Of a stretch of DNA of 64,000 nucleotides, positions 61,270 through 64,000 are shown piece after piece (positions within the stretch are counted from its first letter, which is position 1; the number at the start of each line of letters is the position of its first letter). The notes below the pieces were generated by a model. It was given only the letters and a program-made list of their open reading frames with translations. It searched no databases and had not been told where the DNA came from. Where the stretch lies: the NCBI GenBank assembly GCA_023143095.1, contig JAGLIF010000002.1, positions 62,001 through 126,000 on the forward strand, written 5' to 3'. A program made the position numbers and the translations under genes. Source of the DNA: Candidatus Altimarinota bacterium (lineage in GTDB: Bacteria > Patescibacteriota > Gracilibacteria > UBA4473).

Positions 61270-61661
61270 TTTTTTAATATATGGATCATTTCGATGGCTG
61301 TTTGCGCATAACTTTTTCCTAGTTCTCGTCGTTCCCAGGCGGATTCAAAATCTGAGCAAGCGAGAACGCCATGAATAACTGGTATTTTTTCATCTAGAGC
61401 GACTCGAGAAAGTCCTTCTGTGCAAGATTTGAGGACAATTTCATAGTGATCAGTTCCTCCTTTTATGACGCATCCTAAAGCTATTACTGCTTTAAATTTA
61501 TTTGTTAGTAGTGAGTTTTGTATGGTAATAGGAAGTTCAACTGCTCCAGGAACCTTTATTATTTGAAAGGGGATTTTTGCTTTTTCCAAAACTTCAATTG
61601 CTGATTTTTCAAGCGGTTGGGTTATCTTTGCATTAAATTGAGCGGTAACAATAAGGATCAT
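61266..61661 (-). CDS. ribH: 6,7-dimethyl-8-ribityllumazine synthase
   Basis: Joins the RibB product with the pyrimidine intermediate of riboflavin synthesis. 131 residues, short compared with about 150. VTAQFNAKIT carries the aromatic stacking region, VPGAVELPI the phosphate contact, ALGCVIKGGTDHYEIV the family loop (usually GxVIxGeTxHxd/y with catalytic His), and GVLACSDFESAWER the C-terminal part. The ATGA overlap with ribB is 4 bases. No FMN riboswitch precedes it; the upstream gene is only 20 bases away. Confidence 0.92.
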   Translation of the reverse strand: MILIVTAQFNAKITQPLEKSAIEVLEKAKIPFQIIKVPGAVELPITIQNSLLTNKFKAVIALGCVIKGGTDHYEIVLKSCTEGLSRVALDEKIPVIHGVLACSDFESAWERRELGKSYAQTAIEMIHILKK

Positions 61662-61681
61662 GGATTTAAGAATAGTTTATT

Positions 61682-62077
61682 TTATTTTTTTCTTATCAAT
61701 CTTATTGAAAAAGGAATTTTTGTTAGAATCTTTTTTCCAAACCAAACTTCTAAAAAATATTCGCCTTCCTCTTCAAACTTGGTGTTGATAAAATCATTTA
61801 AGAAATTTATTTCCGTTACTTTTTTCAATTTTTTTATTTCACGAGGACTTGCTTCAATTTTACTAATAACTTCATTTGTGTCTTTTTTTAAAATTTGAGC
61901 CTTGAAATTTTGTATTTCATCAGTGAAAAGACTAACTGCAAAAGTCATTTTTGGATAAGCAAACGGTAAAACCTTGGTATTAATATTTTTAAAAATACCA
62001 ATAATGTTTAGCTTTTCATCTTTTGAAAAGAAAGCCATATCACATAGATGTGCAAAATTAACTTCAATCATATTCAT
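61682..62077 (-). CDS. Hypothetical protein (DUF6941-like?)
   Basis: 131 residues, soluble. FAHLCDMAFFSKDEKLNIIG, followed by IFKNINTKVLPFAYPKMTFAVSLF (in parts: IFKNINTKVLP, FAYPKMTFAVSL), resembles small beta-rich proteins such as DUF6941 in which a leading LaD/CD segment and GkxnxiGxFd motif recur; this is a weak assignment. The remainder is an alternating beta pattern ending GEYFLEVWFGKKI. It lies between atpB-type and rib genes at 20-30 base gaps on the same strand, so all may be transcribed together although no functional link is evident. Confidence 0.5.
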   Translation of the reverse strand: MNMIEVNFAHLCDMAFFSKDEKLNIIGIFKNINTKVLPFAYPKMTFAVSLFTDEIQNFKAQILKKDTNEVISKIEASPREIKKLKKVTEINFLNDFINTKFEEEGEYFLEVWFGKKILTKIPFSIRLIRKK

Positions 62078-62097
62078 GATTTATGATAATGCGTTTT

Positions 62098-62124
62098 GCT
62101 TATTTTTCAATGATTCTTTTTTTT
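62098..62124 (-). repeat. Dispersed repeat end at the 3' end of the V-ATPase B gene
   Basis: On the minus strand GAATCATTGAAAAATAAGC matches 18 of 19 bases of the tgt-side copy (GAATCACTGAAAAATAAGC). The stop TGA falls within it. Confidence 0.6.
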
Positions 62125-63489
62125 ATCTGGATGATATTTTTCAATAGTAGCTGTATTGATTCGTTTTAGTTCGGTAATAGGGAATGGTCGTAACAGTTCC
62201 CATCCAAGATCAAGTGATTCAATAATATTTCGATTAGAATTAAAGCCCTGTCCTACAAAGTCTTTTTCGAATTTTTCCGCAAAGGCAAGATATGTTTTAT
62301 CAATATCAGATAGAGAACTTTCTCCAAGTACAACTGCGAGTTCTCGAACATCTTTACCTCGTGCGTAGCAGGCAAAAAGTTGATCTTTCAATTTTGAATG
62401 ATCTTCTCGTGTTTTACCTTCTCCCATTCCTGCTCCTGCGAGACGAGAAAGGGATTTGAGTACATCTACTGGAGGGGCAATTTGTTTTTGGTGCAAAGAT
62501 CGATCTAATACAAACTGTCCTTCAGTAATATAACCTGTTAAATCTGGAATAGGATGTGTGATGTCGTCTTCTGGCATGGAAAGAATTGGCATTTGCGTAA
62601 CTGAACCATTTTTTCCTTTGATTCGTCCAGCTCGTTCGTAAATTGTAGAAAGGTCTGTATAAAGATATCCAGGATATCCACGACGCCCTGGAACTTCTTT
62701 ACGAGCAGCTGATACTTCTCGAAGGGCTTCAGCGTAGTTGGTCATATCTGTTAAAATAACTAGTACATGTTTTTCTTTTTCAAAAGCCAAATATTCAGCA
62801 TAAGAAAGTGCCATTCGAGGAACGGCAATTCGTTCTACTACTGGATCTGCCGCAGTATTGATGAAAAGAGTTGCATTTTCAATTGCACCTGTTCGTTCAA
62901 ATTCTTTTTGGAAGAACATTGCTTCCTCAAAAGTAACCCCCATAGCTCCAAAAACTACAGCAAATTCTGAACCGTCAGTTACTTTTGCATTTCTGGCGAT
63001 TTGTACTGCAAGTTCTGCGTGTGGTAATCCTGAACCAGAAAAGATTGGTAATTTTTGTCCTCGTACTAAAGTATTCATTACATCAATGGTAGAAACTCCA
63101 GTTTGAATAAAATCAGAAGGGAAATTTCGAGAATAAGGATTAATAGATGCACCAGAAATATCAACATGTTTTTCAGCCAAAATTTCAGCTCCACCATCAA
63201 GTGGTTTTCCAGCTCCATTAAAGATTCGTCCAAGCATGTTGGTAGAAACTCCTAAAGTAGCAATCTTTCCAAGAAATTTTGCTTTAAGTCCTTTAATTGA
63301 AAGACCTTGAGTTGATTCAAACATTTGAACCATGGCTCGATTACCATTTACTTCCAAGACTTTTCCCATTTTTGTTAATCCTTTGCTGGTAATGATCTCT
63401 ACGAGCTCTTCGTATTTAACCCCCTCTACACCATCGACGACTAAAATAGGTCCAGCGATTGATTCGATATTTTCGTATGCTTTCTGCAT
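62107..63489 (-). CDS. ntpB: V/A-type ATP synthase subunit B
   Basis: Non-catalytic subunit of the V/A-type rotary ATPase head. I use ATG 63489 ([13 protein letters not shown]), 460 residues; the 21 extra codons upstream do not resemble the family. [19 protein letters not shown] (in parts), [36 protein letters not shown] (in parts: [19 protein letters not shown]), [15 protein letters not shown] and [11 protein letters not shown] are typical of B. No Walker A lysine loop is expected or seen (GSGLPHA). Subunit A and the other V-ATPase subunits are absent from the window on either side. The first of a minus-strand series that continues with rib genes. The gene ends in a dispersed repeat copy. 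Confidence 0.9.
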   Translation of the reverse strand: MQKAYENIESIAGPILVVDGVEGVKYEELVEIITSKGLTKMGKVLEVNGNRAMVQMFESTQGLSIKGLKAKFLGKIATLGVSTNMLGRIFNGAGKPLDGGAEILAEKHVDISGASINPYSRNFPSDFIQTGVSTIDVMNTLVRGQKLPIFSGSGLPHAELAVQIARNAKVTDGSEFAVVFGAMGVTFEEAMFFQKEFERTGAIENATLFINTAADPVVERIAVPRMALSYAEYLAFEKEKHVLVILTDMTNYAEALREVSAARKEVPGRRGYPGYLYTDLSTIYERAGRIKGKNGSVTQMPILSMPEDDITHPIPDLTGYITEGQFVLDRSLHQKQIAPPVDVLKSLSRLAGAGMGEGKTREDHSKLKDQLFACYARGKDVRELAVVLGESSLSDIDKTYLAFAEKFEKDFVGQGFNSNRNIIESLDLGWELLRPFPITELKRINTATIEKYHPDKKKNH

Positions 63490-63577
63490 TTTTAAAAGAA
63501 TATTACTAAGTAAAAATCGGCGAGATTTTAAAAACAATTTGATATATGTCAAAGGTTTTAATTATTTATTTTATAGA

Positions 63578-63616
63578 GGTAGTTTTGATAAATAAATTAG
63601 TATTAAAAAAATTAAG
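63578..63616 (+). repeat. Dispersed repeat relic upstream of atpB-type gene and ssb
   Basis: TTGATAAATAAATTAGTATT then AAAAAAATTAAG matches the 20719 copy after its first dozen bases. Confidence 0.5.
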
Positions 63617-63699
63617 ATTTGATTAAATTTAAACTTTTAAAAAAAAATTTTATAATTAAAATATGTTGTGAAAGTGTATATTTTTTAATTAAAGAAAAG

Positions 63700-64000
63700 A
63701 TGAATTCATTAAACAAAGCACAAGTCATTGGGAACATAACGCGGGATCCAGAATTAAAACAAATTCCTTCTGGACAGTCGGTTTGCACTATTGGTGTTGC
63801 TACAAATCGTTATTGGACTGATAGTTCTGGAGATAAAAAAGAAGAGGTTGAGTTTCATAATATTGTTTGTTGGGGAAAATTAGCAGAAATTTGTGCAGAA
63901 TATCTCAAAAAAGGATCAAAGGTATTTTTTGAAGGACGGCTTCAAACGAGAAATTGGGAAGATGATTCTGGTTCAAAACATTATCGAACAGAAATTGTTG
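63700..64000 (+). CDS. ssb: Single-stranded DNA-binding protein, 3' truncated by window edge
   Basis: SSB coats single-stranded DNA in replication and repair. The first 100 residues are present. MNSLNKAQVIGNITRDPELK is the typical start, with SVCTIGVATNRYW, EFHNIVCWGKLAEICAEYLKKG (in parts: FHNIVCWGKLAE) and KVFFEGRLQTRNWED forming the OB-fold core. The C-terminal acidic tail, which recruits partners, lies beyond the window. ATG at 63700; TATAAT at 63651-63656 may be its -10. It is divergent from the V-ATPase B gene. Confidence 0.95.
   Translation, partial: MNSLNKAQVIGNITRDPELKQIPSGQSVCTIGVATNRYWTDSSGDKKEEVEFHNIVCWGKLAEICAEYLKKGSKVFFEGRLQTRNWEDDSGSKHYRTEIV

Noticed and set aside
61622-62106. 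FMN riboswitch upstream of ribH
   Set aside because: The upstream gene ends 20 bases before ribH; there is no room and no RFN-like sequence.

Overview
The window reads as a chromosomal segment of a low-G+C (about one third by eye) bacterium of the Patescibacteria/CPR type. This placement is an inference. It rests on short gene spacing, tandem PilT-type ATPases, a chromosomal VirB6/TrbL-like membrane protein, a winged-helix regulator with a nucleotidyltransferase-like tail of a kind I associate with CPR genomes, a giant S-layer-homology (SLH) surface protein with thrombospondin-3, lamin-tail and Ig-like modules, and a V-type ATPase B subunit. TGA is an ordinary stop here: the lipoprotein gene, nadK, folC, serB and ribH end on TGA at family-typical lengths, and the 3245-codon gene and secA contain no in-frame TGA. 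This argues against the UGA=Gly lineages (Absconditabacteria/Gracilibacteria); a Peregrinibacteria-like lineage with the standard code is my best guess.

Layout. 1-7.3 kb: 3' end of priA, a solute-binding lipoprotein, a membrane protein, a TSP3/discoidin surface protein, a DUF2339 membrane protein and a membrane-anchored histone-H1-like protein. 7.4-28 kb: mainly housekeeping genes (fmt, yggS, nadK, ppa, pgk, gatB, folC, purU, RNase H, PAP2, proS, tig, rplS, secA, a U32 protease-family gene), plus an orphan RelB/DinJ antitoxin and a double-SNase exported protein. 28-47 kb: surface and motility block with two pilT paralogues, an acidic-repeat cupredoxin-like protein, a probable sortase substrate (LPQSGP tail), tRNA-Asp, the giant SLH protein, the serine-biosynthesis operon serB-serA-serC and a second SLH protein. 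47-60 kb: a Dsb-like redox protein, glyS, trpS, a sortase, a 721-aa unknown next to a VirB6-like protein, recX and tgt. 60-64 kb: minus-strand cluster of a V-type ATPase B subunit, an unknown, ribH, ribB and a tiny membrane protein, then the start of ssb.

Three things stand out. First, serB encodes a phosphoserine phosphatase with a MerR-type helix-turn-helix fused to its N terminus. It is the first gene of serB-serA-serC, and a 17-bp inverted repeat lies over its promoter region, which suggests an enzyme that represses its own pathway. Second, at least 15 intergenic spots carry relatives of one short AT-rich element with inverted ends (TTAAGGAAACACTGATAAAT); two copies look complete at about 105-110 bp, and several provide the stop codon and last residues of the adjacent gene. 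Third, a class E/D-like sortase and a protein with an LPxSG tail occur in the same window.
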